NCBI GenBank assembly: GCA_963817855.1
Contig: CAWFQA010000001.1
Location: 1-64,000 of the forward strand
Direction: 5' to 3'
Length of the DNA stretch: 64,000 nt
Source: JAKAAZ01 sp963817855
Lineage (GTDB): Bacteria > Acidobacteriota > Terriglobia > Terriglobales > Acidobacteriaceae
Position numbers and translations under genes: made by a program. Every line of letters begins with the position of its first letter. Within the stretch, counting starts at the first letter, position 1. A model generated the notes under the pieces. The model was not told the DNA's origin. It did no database searches and worked only from the letters and a program-made list of their open reading frames with translations. Shown one piece after another: positions 21,163-29,004 of this stretch.

Positions 21163-21496
21163 ATCAGCATCCTGGATTCAGAGTGAGGGCTTCCCCTATC
21201 TGCGAAATCTACGCGCCGACTCGCTTTGCAAACACTGTAAAAACTGCTAGCCATGCACCACCAAATTCAGGAGGCGAGCACGACCTGTTCACGAATATGG
21301 ATCATCACTTCTCGCGCACTGCGATTCTCATCGAGGCGTGGCAAGGTATCTGGCGCACTCTCCAGTGCGCCAGTGCCCGCGGGCGGGACAAGCTTCCAGA
21401 TGTTTCTATTTCGTTTCCGGCACCGCGTCGAACTGCCATCCCGCTGTTCGCCGCATCAAGTCGTCCCTTGACGCGGGCGCGCGTGCATTAGAGCAT
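21163..21496 (-). other. Intergenic region upstream of the porin, with a strong hairpin
   Basis: 334 bases between the glucosidase stop and the porin start. No convincing gene. It contains a 9-bp perfect hairpin with a 4-base loop (TGGCGCACT at 21351-21359, AGTGCGCCA at 21364-21372). No T-run follows on either strand, so it may be a Rho-type end for the glucosidase transcript or a regulatory hairpin. The porin promoter must lie here, but I cannot pick one out with confidence. Confidence 0.4.
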
Positions 21497-24250
21497 TCAG
21501 CGTCCGGCAACTTGCTCGTGGGTCATCTGTGCTACCAAGTCAAACTTCGACTTCGCCAGAAGAGTTTGAGAATCGATCCGCGCAAACAAGTCCAGCAGTC
21601 GCGCTATCGACCCCGTCCATCCTGTCTGGTGGCTGGCGCCAAGGCCCGCTCCATTATCCCCATGGAAGTACTCGTAGAAAAGTATGTAATCCCGCCAGTG
21701 TGGGTCGTCCTGGAACTTCCTGTTGCCGCCGTACACAGCCCGCTTCCCTTCTTCATCGCGAAGGAAAATCTTCGCCAGGCGGCGCTCGATCTCGTGCGCA
21801 ACTTCAAACAAGGTCATGTAATTTCCAGACCGCGTGGGACACTCTACCTTGAATTCGTCTCCGTAGAACTGGTACAGGTTCACAAGAGCCCGGATGATCA
21901 GCCCATTCACCGGCATCCAGATGGGACCCCGCCAATTGGAATTTCCCCCGAACATACCGGTGTTCGATTCGGCAGGCAGATAATCCACCCTGAACTCCTG
22001 CCCCTCCACGTAAAACACAAACGGATTCGCAGCATGTTTCCGCGATAACGAACGGATCCCGTAAGGGCTCAGGAACTCTTCCTCATCCAGCATGTATGCC
22101 AGAACCCGTTTCAGCTGCGGCCTGTTCAGCACGGACAGAAGCCGTCGTCCTCCGTACCCGCCATTGGGGTCGTCGGTATTCCTGAGACGAGCAACGATGT
22201 CCGGATGCCTTTGCTTGAACAGTTCCACCAGCTCCAGCATCCTGGGATGCCGCTCTACGGTCCCCGCCTCGAACACAGTCGCTGCGCACAGCGGCAGCAG
22301 GCCTACCAGAGAACGCACCTTCAGCCGCTTGGAAGTACCATCCGGCAGGTGAAGCAGGTCGTAGAAGAAGCCATCCTCTTCGTCCCACATTCCCTCCTGG
22401 CCCTCGCCCATGCTGTGCATCGCATATGTGATCCAGACAGTCTGCTCGAGAAACCGGAACGCTATCTCTTCATACATCGGGTCGTAATCCATCAGAATTA
22501 CGGCAATCTCCAGCATGTTCTGGCAGTAGAATGCCATCCACGCGGTGCCATCAGCCTGGTCGAGATAGCCGCCGGTGGGCAGTTTCGCGCTCCGGTCGAA
22601 GACCCCGATATTGTCCAGTCCCAGGAAGCCGCCGGCGAATACATTCCGTCCTTCTGGATCCTTGCGATTCACCCACCAGTTAAAATTCATCATCAGTCCC
22701 TGGAACGAACGCTCCAGAAAGCGAAGATCGGCACGGCCCAGTTCTTTCTCGACGTTGTAGAGGAACAACGTTGCCCACGCATGGACCGGTGGGTTCACAT
22801 CGCTGAAGTTCCATTCGTACGCTGGAATCTGCCCATTCGGATGCGCATAGAGATTGCGCAGCATAAGCAACAGTTGATCCTTCGCAAAGTCAAAGTCGAC
22901 CAATGACAGCGAAATCGTGTGGAACGCAAGATCCCATGCCGCATACCATGGGTACTCCCATTTATCCGGCATGGAGATGATGTCGCGATTGAGCATGTGG
23001 AACCATTCAGTATTGCGCAAGCCGCGGCGCTTTCCGCCGGTCATCGGGTGCGCGTCATGCTCCGACAGCCATTTATCCAGGTCGAAATAATAGAACTGCT
23101 TGCTCCACAGCATTCCTGCCAACGCCTGGCGATGCACTCGGCGCTCGTCTTCACTAAGGGAGCCGGGGGTGATGCGGTCGTAAAACTCATCCGCGTCGCC
23201 GACCCGCGACTCGAAGATGCCCTCGAAATCCCCGAACGCATCCTTTTTTAAGGTTGCACTCAGGCGCAAGCGAACTGTCTTGCTTTTTCCACCAGGAATC
23301 TGCAGAACATAATGCGCGGCCGCCTTCGTGCCCGTCATTTCGGGATTCACGGCTGCCTTGTTCCCATTCACTACATACTGGTGGAACGCGTCCTTCACAT
23401 ACGGTGACGTATTCGGTTGTCCCCAAAGCCGGCTGACATTGGTTTCGTTCTCCGTGAAAAGGAGCTCCGGCGTTCCTTCGCAGTGCAACGTATAGTCAAC
23501 CATTGTTGGGTGACACGCGCGTATTACTCCGTCGGCGATCAGCTTCAGGTTCGGCTTTTTTTGCGAATCCGCTTCAGAGAACCACGTGTTTCGGAACCAC
23601 AAATTTGGCAGCACGTGAATCTCAGCTGTTTCCGGGCCGCGGTTGTGAACCGTGATCTTCACCAGCAGGTCTTCGGGATCCGCCTTCGCATACTCCACAA
23701 ACACATCGAAGTATCGGTCGTCGTCGAAGATGCCCGTATCCATCAATTCGTATTCAAACTCTTCCCTCGAGCGGCGCCGATTGGTCTCCACCAGGTCCAT
23801 GTATGGGAACTCGCGCTGCGGATACTTGTAGAGATACTTCATGTAGGAGTGTGTGGGCGTGCTGTCCAGATAAAAGTAGTATTCCTTGACATCCTCACCG
23901 TGATTGGACTCGCTGTTTGTCAACCCAAACATGCGCTCCTTCAAGATGGGATCGCGCCCGTTCCACAGCGCCAGCCCAAAGCACAATTGCTGCTGATCGT
24001 CCGAGATTCCGGCCATGCCGTCCTCACCCCAGCGATACGCACGCGAACGCGCCTGGTCATGAGTGAAGTAATCCCATGCATTGCCATCATCGCTATAGTC
24101 CTCTCTCACTGTGCCCCACTGGCGCTCGCTGAGATACGGTCCCCACTTCTTCCAGGGAGTGGCCAATTCACGGGCTTCATTGAGCCGTTTCTGCTCTACG
24201 CATTCCACATACGTCAAAGGGATTGTCTTTTCACCTGCGCGCGCCATCAT
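21497..24250 (-). CDS. GH63 / MGH1-like glycoside hydrolase (glucosidase)
   Basis: 917 residues. The ATG at 24250 is chosen because AAGGAG lies 5 bases upstream; an ATG at 24265 would put that site inside the gene. The N-terminal beta domain contains GPYLSERQWGTVREDYS and AYRWGEDGMAGISDDQQ; the C-terminal (alpha/alpha)6 barrel contains WEYPWYAAWDLAFHTI, NPPVHAWATLFLY, GLDNIGVFDRS, GMWDEEDGFFYDLL, and NSNWRGPIWMPVN. This is the roughly 900-residue bacterial glucosidase family close to GH63; it has no signal peptide, so it is cytoplasmic and may act on compatible-solute glycosides or trehalose-like sugars, which is inference. First gene of the long minus-strand block. Confidence 0.85.
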   Translation of the reverse strand: MMARAGEKTIPLTYVECVEQKRLNEARELATPWKKWGPYLSERQWGTVREDYSDDGNAWDYFTHDQARSRAYRWGEDGMAGISDDQQQLCFGLALWNGRDPILKERMFGLTNSESNHGEDVKEYYFYLDSTPTHSYMKYLYKYPQREFPYMDLVETNRRRSREEFEYELMDTGIFDDDRYFDVFVEYAKADPEDLLVKITVHNRGPETAEIHVLPNLWFRNTWFSEADSQKKPNLKLIADGVIRACHPTMVDYTLHCEGTPELLFTENETNVSRLWGQPNTSPYVKDAFHQYVVNGNKAAVNPEMTGTKAAAHYVLQIPGGKSKTVRLRLSATLKKDAFGDFEGIFESRVGDADEFYDRITPGSLSEDERRVHRQALAGMLWSKQFYYFDLDKWLSEHDAHPMTGGKRRGLRNTEWFHMLNRDIISMPDKWEYPWYAAWDLAFHTISLSLVDFDFAKDQLLLMLRNLYAHPNGQIPAYEWNFSDVNPPVHAWATLFLYNVEKELGRADLRFLERSFQGLMMNFNWWVNRKDPEGRNVFAGGFLGLDNIGVFDRSAKLPTGGYLDQADGTAWMAFYCQNMLEIAVILMDYDPMYEEIAFRFLEQTVWITYAMHSMGEGQEGMWDEEDGFFYDLLHLPDGTSKRLKVRSLVGLLPLCAATVFEAGTVERHPRMLELVELFKQRHPDIVARLRNTDDPNGGYGGRRLLSVLNRPQLKRVLAYMLDEEEFLSPYGIRSLSRKHAANPFVFYVEGQEFRVDYLPAESNTGMFGGNSNWRGPIWMPVNGLIIRALVNLYQFYGDEFKVECPTRSGNYMTLFEVAHEIERRLAKIFLRDEEGKRAVYGGNRKFQDDPHWRDYILFYEYFHGDNGAGLGASHQTGWTGSIARLLDLFARIDSQTLLAKSKFDLVAQMTHEQVAGR

Positions 24251-24761
24251 ACTTGCTCCTTCCAAATCATCCCGCAGCTGTATCTATTCGTTAGGGTATG
24301 CATCTCCCGCTCCGCACTCATGGGAACGGTGGCGTCTAAATGTCTGCATTCCAAGCACAAAGCATAGAAAGCCGGCCGATGGAGTGTAACTGTGAAAAGT
24401 GCTAGCTGTCGTCTCCGGGACTTCTGCTCTCCTTGCCTTTCGCCGCACAGCGATTGCGAATGGCGCCGGCTCGGGCGTTGGTCACCGTTATGGCTAGTTT
24501 TTGGCGCATGACGAACGTCCTGAAACCTGCGCCATATCGCGGAAGGGCTCGCGCGCCGTTCCTCCGGCCATTCAAGCAGAAAACCCTGAACGGCAGGAAT
24601 TGCCGCACGTTGCTCGAAGTTTTGCTAGATGACCGCCGCGGATGTGCGCGCTAAAGGTTAGCTGGGTTCGTGTTGCAGTGGGGCAACTGCCCTTCGAATG
24701 AATCGGCGGGATGCGCCCGAGGTTGCGGCACCACATCGCGAACGAGCAAACGAGGGTAGCC
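24251..24761. other. Divergent intergenic region between the glucosidase and the second DUF3300 gene
   Basis: 511 bases. Reading frames of up to about 70 codons occur on both strands but have no Shine-Dalgarno or recognisable composition, so I call none. A small hairpin (GCAGT...ACTGC) lies near 24677-24690. The region must carry divergent promoters for the minus-strand block and the + strand DUF3300-DUF2950 pair; no consensus -35/-10 pair stands out. Confidence 0.4.
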
Positions 24762-26219
24762 ATGAAGCCTTTCGAATGGCCGGCGTTCTTCCACTCGTCA
24801 GTGGCGATCCTATGCGTCCTTCTTATTACTGTGCCCGGCGACGTGTGGGCCTATGCGTTGTCTCAAGCACAGACGCAGCCTTCGGCAGCTACGCAAACCT
24901 CGCCGCAAGCCTCGCCAGCTACCCAAGCCACCAGGACCCCGCCCGATCAACTGGATTCTCTGGTTGCGCCGATCGCGCTCTATCCTGACCCTGTGTTGGC
25001 ACAGGTCCTTGCGGCTTCTACATATCCGCTGGAGATCGTTCAGCTGCAGCAGTGGCTGGCGAAGAACAAAACCTTGAAGGACAAGGCACTTGCTGACGCA
25101 GTGTCGAAGCAGCCGTGGGACCCCAGTATTCAGGCGCTTGCCGCATTGCCTGAAGTGGCAAATCGCCTGGCCAATGACATCGGCTGGACCACCGATCTCG
25201 GCAATGCTTTCCTCGCGCAGCAAGCAGACGTGATGGAAGCGGTTCAGCGGATGCGGAAGAAGGCGCAGGAAAAAGGAAACCTGAAATCGACGGAACAGCA
25301 GAAAGTGGAAACGACCGTCATCGAAAAAAAACAAGTCATCATTATCCAGCCCGCTAGCCCTGACGTAGTGTATGTGCCTACTTATGACCCCGTTGTCGTG
25401 TACGGCGCGCCCGTCTATCCCTACCCGCCGATCTATTACCCACCGGCTTGGTATTACCCTACTGGACTCGCCATCTCCTTCGGCGTGGGCATGATGATGG
25501 GCGCTTTCTGGAGCGGAGGATGGGGATGGGGATGCGGTTGGGGCGGAAACAACGTCTACATCAACAACAACAACAACTTTAATCGCAATTCCAATATCAA
25601 CGGCGGCAACCGCGTCAACAACGACCTTCCCGGTCGCGGGAACAATGGAAATCGCGGAGATCTTGGAAACGGCGGCAACCGCGTCAATGGGGGCAACGGA
25701 GTCAATAACGATCTTCCCGGTGGAAACCGCGGCAATGGCGGCAATCGCGTCAACAATGATCTTCCCGGCGGAGGAAATCGCGGCAACTGGCAGCATAATC
25801 CCCAGCATCGCGGCGGCGCACCCTATCGCGACCGCGCCACAGCAGACCGATTCGGTGGATCGGCGCGCGGTGATTCTCTCGCCAGGCGCCAGTCAAGCGC
25901 ACGCCAGCAGATTGCCCGGCAAGGCGGCAACCTGCCCAGCAACCGCGCCTCTGGCGGCCTCGGAAACCGCTCCGGTGGCGCGGGGATGAGTAATCGCGCC
26001 GGGTCTGGCGCCGGTAACAGATCGCTCGGCGGTGGACCGGATCGCATCGGCAGCCGTGATCTCGCCCGCTCGGGGGGCGGAAATCGCGATGCATTCGGCG
26101 GGGGTTCCAGGGGATATAGCGGCTCGAACGCGCGCAGCAGCAGCAGCCGCGGTTCCTCAAGCTTCTCCTCTCGCGGAGGTGGCGGCTCCAGCCGCGGCAG
26201 GCGGCGGCGGGCGACGTAG
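24762..26219 (+). CDS. DUF3300 domain-containing secreted protein
   Basis: 485 residues from the ATG at 24762 (GAGGG 6-10 bases upstream). A signal peptide (KPFEWPAFFHSSVAILCVLLI...) is followed by the DUF3300 domain: PPDQLDSLVAPIALYPDPVLAQVLAAS, IVQLQQWLAKNKTLKDKALADAV, WDPSIQALAALPEV, and VVYVPTYDPVVVYGAPVYPYPP. The second half is low-complexity: GWGWGCGWGG, VYINNNNNF, three copies of an NRVNNDLPGG motif (about 25600-25775), and an Arg/Ser/Gly tail ending RGRRRRAT. Function unknown; the tail suggests envelope anchoring or nucleic-acid/polyanion binding, which is speculative. It is the full-length paralogue of the fragment at the start of the window. Confidence 0.9.
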   Translation: MKPFEWPAFFHSSVAILCVLLITVPGDVWAYALSQAQTQPSAATQTSPQASPATQATRTPPDQLDSLVAPIALYPDPVLAQVLAASTYPLEIVQLQQWLAKNKTLKDKALADAVSKQPWDPSIQALAALPEVANRLANDIGWTTDLGNAFLAQQADVMEAVQRMRKKAQEKGNLKSTEQQKVETTVIEKKQVIIIQPASPDVVYVPTYDPVVVYGAPVYPYPPIYYPPAWYYPTGLAISFGVGMMMGAFWSGGWGWGCGWGGNNVYINNNNNFNRNSNINGGNRVNNDLPGRGNNGNRGDLGNGGNRVNGGNGVNNDLPGGNRGNGGNRVNNDLPGGGNRGNWQHNPQHRGGAPYRDRATADRFGGSARGDSLARRQSSARQQIARQGGNLPSNRASGGLGNRSGGAGMSNRAGSGAGNRSLGGGPDRIGSRDLARSGGGNRDAFGGGSRGYSGSNARSSSSRGSSSFSSRGGGGSSRGRRRRAT

Positions 26220-26263
26220 GTAATCCGGCAAACTCAGGCATACCAGATCACAGGAGCGTCAAC

Positions 26264-27268
26264 ATGAAATCAGCGATGCATGGCAGAAATCCCCTCGTAG
26301 TAGTTCTCGTGATCTGCGCGACTGGGTGGGCATTTTCATTCGCCGGCAGTATCTCCGCTGCGCCGCCTAGTTCACCGACGTCGGTCTCGACCAGTAAGCC
26401 TCCCGCGTCCCCGGCCAGTCAAGCCTTCGATACTCCGCAAGCGGCCGCGGCCGCGCTCGTGAAGGCTGCCGGAACATTCGATGAAGCTGCCCTGTTTACC
26501 ATTTTCGGCCCAAACGGCATCGACGTCGCATTTACGGGTGAAACTGCACTCGACAGGAAGCATGCCACCGATTTTGCAGCGCAAGCTCGAGAGAACCTTA
26601 CAGTAACCGTAGACCCGAAGACGGGTACGCGCGCATTTCTGCTGGTAGGGACCGGTGGCTGGCCTTTTCCTGTACCGCTAGTGAAGTCGGGAAACAAGTG
26701 GTACTTCGACGCCAAAGCCGGCCGCCAGGAATTGCTCTACCGTCGCATCGGCGCCAATGAGCTGGACGCGATTGATATTTGCCGCGGTTATGTGGAAGCG
26801 CAGGAAGCGTACGCCTGGCAGGCGCGCACCGACTACGCCGTCAACCAGTACGCGCAGCGCATCATCAGCACCCCCGGAAAACGCGACGGTCTGGCCTGGC
26901 AGAATGACAACGGATCTTGGGAGGGACCGATCGGACAAAAGATAGCGCAGGCCATCGAGCAGGGATACAACCTGCGCTCAGAGCCGTACCATGGCTACTT
27001 TTTCAAGATTCTCACCGGGCAAGGCCCTGCCGCGCCGTTCGGCCAGATGAATTTTGTAGTGAAAGGATTGATGATTGGGGGATTCGCGCTGGTCGCGGCG
27101 CCTGCTGAATACGGCGTCACCGGGGTACAAACATTCATCGTAAGTGACGATGGAGTCGTGTATCAGAAAAATCTGGGGCCAAAGACGATCGATGTGTTCA
27201 CAAAGATGGAGCTGTTCAATCCAGATCTCTCCTGGACACCGGTATTGAACGAGGTTAATTCTCAGTAG
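26264..27268 (+). CDS. DUF2950 family secreted protein
   Basis: 334 residues. AGGAG lies 8 bases before the ATG and 44 bases separate it from the DUF3300 stop, so the two form an operon. Signal peptide in the first 35 residues, then FDTPQAAAAALVKAAGTFDEAALFTIFG, GGWPFPVPLVKSGNKWYFDAKAGRQELLYRRIGANELDAIDICRGYVEAQ (key segments), YAVNQYAQRIISTPGKRDGL, and HGYFFKILTGQGPAAPFG. Very similar to 788-1774 along its whole length. The adjacency of DUF3300 and DUF2950 in both pairs indicates a shared pathway, but the activity is not known. Confidence 0.9.
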   Translation: MKSAMHGRNPLVVVLVICATGWAFSFAGSISAAPPSSPTSVSTSKPPASPASQAFDTPQAAAAALVKAAGTFDEAALFTIFGPNGIDVAFTGETALDRKHATDFAAQARENLTVTVDPKTGTRAFLLVGTGGWPFPVPLVKSGNKWYFDAKAGRQELLYRRIGANELDAIDICRGYVEAQEAYAWQARTDYAVNQYAQRIISTPGKRDGLAWQNDNGSWEGPIGQKIAQAIEQGYNLRSEPYHGYFFKILTGQGPAAPFGQMNFVVKGLMIGGFALVAAPAEYGVTGVQTFIVSDDGVVYQKNLGPKTIDVFTKMELFNPDLSWTPVLNEVNSQ

Positions 27269-27310
27269 CCTATGCATATTTGCAGGCACCTCGGCGAAAG
27301 TGAGCAGGCT

Positions 27311-27390
27311 CGTCATTCTGGGCAGCAGGCGAAGAATCTTTGCATTGGCTTTCCTCAGCAAGGCAGCGATCCTTCGGTCAACGCTGAGAC
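27311..27390 (+). repeat. Dispersed intergenic repeat (GTCATTCTG...GCGAAGAATC family)
   Basis: CGTCATTCTG at 27311-27320, GCGAAGAATC at 27329-27338 and TTGCATTGGCTTTCCT at 27340-27355 match, in reverse complement, the right half of the element at 39083-39161. It lies in the gap after the second DUF2950 gene. Confidence 0.6.
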
Positions 27391-27468
27391 CTCAGAAATA
27401 AGCACTCTATACCAATAGGAGAAAGGCCGCGCTCCTCTCAGGCATAGCTGTTTGCGCCTACCCACACA

Positions 27469-27996
27469 TCAACCCAGGAACATCGCATCCACGTCTTGCC
27501 AGGTACTCACGCGACGATATCCAGTGGTGTTCACGTTGTGCGGCGCAGTGAAAAGAATGCCTTCGCCCTGGAAGGAAGCCAGGTTGCCGGGCATATCGTC
27601 GATCAGAAAATCCGCATGAAGAATGCTCTTATCCCCGCAGAAGACGAAATTTTGCGGAGAAAGAAAATCGTAGTGGCGGCGAAGCCATCGGTATTTTGAA
27701 TTGAATGAGCCAGGAAACGCCATGGCGGCTGTCGCAACAAAAATCTGGTAGCGGCGGCTCATCCGCAACAGCACTTCCTGGCTGCCTTCGATGACCGGAA
27801 TGTCCTCAAAGAACCCATCGCTCAGCAGGTAAGAATCGATCAGCTCCTGACCCTTCGGCGGAAGCACCTGCCACAGCCACTTGCCTTGAATGTCCTGTTT
27901 TGTGATGGAGGTCTTTTGTTCGCGGCTGTAGCGGGCCAGCAATTCGCCCAGCGTATCCGCCATCACCTCATCCATGTCCACGGCGATTCGCTGCAT
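27469..27996 (-). CDS. 5'(3')-deoxyribonucleotidase-like HAD phosphatase
   Basis: 175 residues. The N-terminal HAD motif is IAVDMDEVMADT (the DxDxV nucleophile and acid Asp), followed by a short cap, FVATAAMAF in the motif II area, and FLIDDMPGNLASFQG as motif IV. This matches the NT5C (dNT-1) type of 5'-nucleotidase that dephosphorylates deoxynucleoside monophosphates; a general HAD phosphatase is the alternative. It starts 12 bases after the zinc-ribbon gene stop and is likely cotranscribed with it. Confidence 0.78.
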   Translation of the reverse strand: MQRIAVDMDEVMADTLGELLARYSREQKTSITKQDIQGKWLWQVLPPKGQELIDSYLLSDGFFEDIPVIEGSQEVLLRMSRRYQIFVATAAMAFPGSFNSKYRWLRRHYDFLSPQNFVFCGDKSILHADFLIDDMPGNLASFQGEGILFTAPHNVNTTGYRRVSTWQDVDAMFLG

Positions 27997-28008
27997 ACGG
28001 ATCAGCCG

Positions 28009-28824
28009 TTACTCCTCTCGCTGTGGACGGTCGGAGCCGGTGGGCTGGGGGTGCGCCGCATCCTTCGCCAGGCCGGCCGGTTTCTTCGGCGCCGACGGCA
28101 AATGCATGGCGTCACTCAAATCGATCGCAGGATTGAAGTAGAGAAATCTTCCGCAGGATTCGCAAAAGTGTATCGCTCCCTGGCGAATTTCATTCCATCG
28201 CTGCGGCCGAACCATCATCTGACAGGCAGAACAACGCTGCTGCTCAACCCTCGCAATCGGTACCTTGTGCGCCCGCGCCATGCGGTCGTATTGCGCCAGC
28301 AATTCCGGGTCTGCTGCCTGGCGCGCCTCATCGCGTTGCCGATGCAGCTCCGCCAGTTTCACCTTGTCGCGGTCGCGTCCCAGCTGCGACTTCGCCTTCT
28401 CTGTCTCCATCAGCTGCGTTTGATTGGCGCGCGTTTCATGCAGTAACCGCTGCTTCACTTCCAGCGCTTCGGTTTCCATCAGGCTGGCAAATTCCAGCTC
28501 GTCAATGCGATCGATTTCTTTCTTGCAGAACTTCAGCTGATGCTCCAGCGCTTTTACCTGCCCATCGCTCTTGGCATCGTTTAGCTGGACACGATAGCGC
28601 GCGCTTTTCTCGCGCATATCAGCCGCATCCAGTTCCAGCCGGCGTCGCAGCGACGCCTCTTTGGCAAGCGCCGTCGCCACTTGTTCCAGCAGGCGCCCGG
28701 TATCGTAGAGCGCCGCTTCGCGCACCTCCACTCGCCCGGTATATTGCCCGATCTGCAGGCTCATTGCCTGTGCCTGCTGCTCCAGCTCCTGCAGTTCAAC
28801 GAGTTTTTCCAGCTTTTCGTGCAT
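28009..28824 (-). CDS. C4-type zinc-ribbon coiled-coil protein
   Basis: 271 residues from the ATG at 28824 (MHEKLEKLVELQELEQQ), the usual start of this family; a GTG at 28863 is in frame. Residues about 1-185 are a long antiparallel coiled coil rich in Glu/Lys/Arg/Leu. A zinc ribbon follows: RCSACQMMVRP and HFCESCGRFLYF give two CxxC pairs. A disordered Pro/Lys tail ends the protein. Proteins of this type are widespread, often beside rnhA or DNA-metabolism genes, and have been suggested to bind nucleic acid; no specific function is assigned. Confidence 0.82.
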   Translation of the reverse strand: MHEKLEKLVELQELEQQAQAMSLQIGQYTGRVEVREAALYDTGRLLEQVATALAKEASLRRRLELDAADMREKSARYRVQLNDAKSDGQVKALEHQLKFCKKEIDRIDELEFASLMETEALEVKQRLLHETRANQTQLMETEKAKSQLGRDRDKVKLAELHRQRDEARQAADPELLAQYDRMARAHKVPIARVEQQRCSACQMMVRPQRWNEIRQGAIHFCESCGRFLYFNPAIDLSDAMHLPSAPKKPAGLAKDAAHPQPTGSDRPQREE

Positions 28825-29004
28825 AGGAGGAAGGCTAAAAACGCAGTCTAGCACGGACGCCACCGCTACCGCTCCCCATCACATCGCCTCCGGCACAAAA
28901 TGCCCGTCAAATTCCGCGCGCTCTTCGCCCGGCAGGTCGCACTCCCGCCGCAAAGCGCCTAAATCAGCGACATCGATACAATAGACGCTGGAGTTTTGAC
29001 CTAC

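Noticed and set aside
21253..21471. 72-codon frame in the porin upstream region
   Set aside because: No good composition or family; the Shine-Dalgarno-like AGGAGG lies inside it rather than ahead of it.
24433..24654. 73-codon frame in the gap before the second DUF3300 gene
   Set aside because: Arg/Ala-rich, no ribosome site, and equally long frames occur on the other strand.
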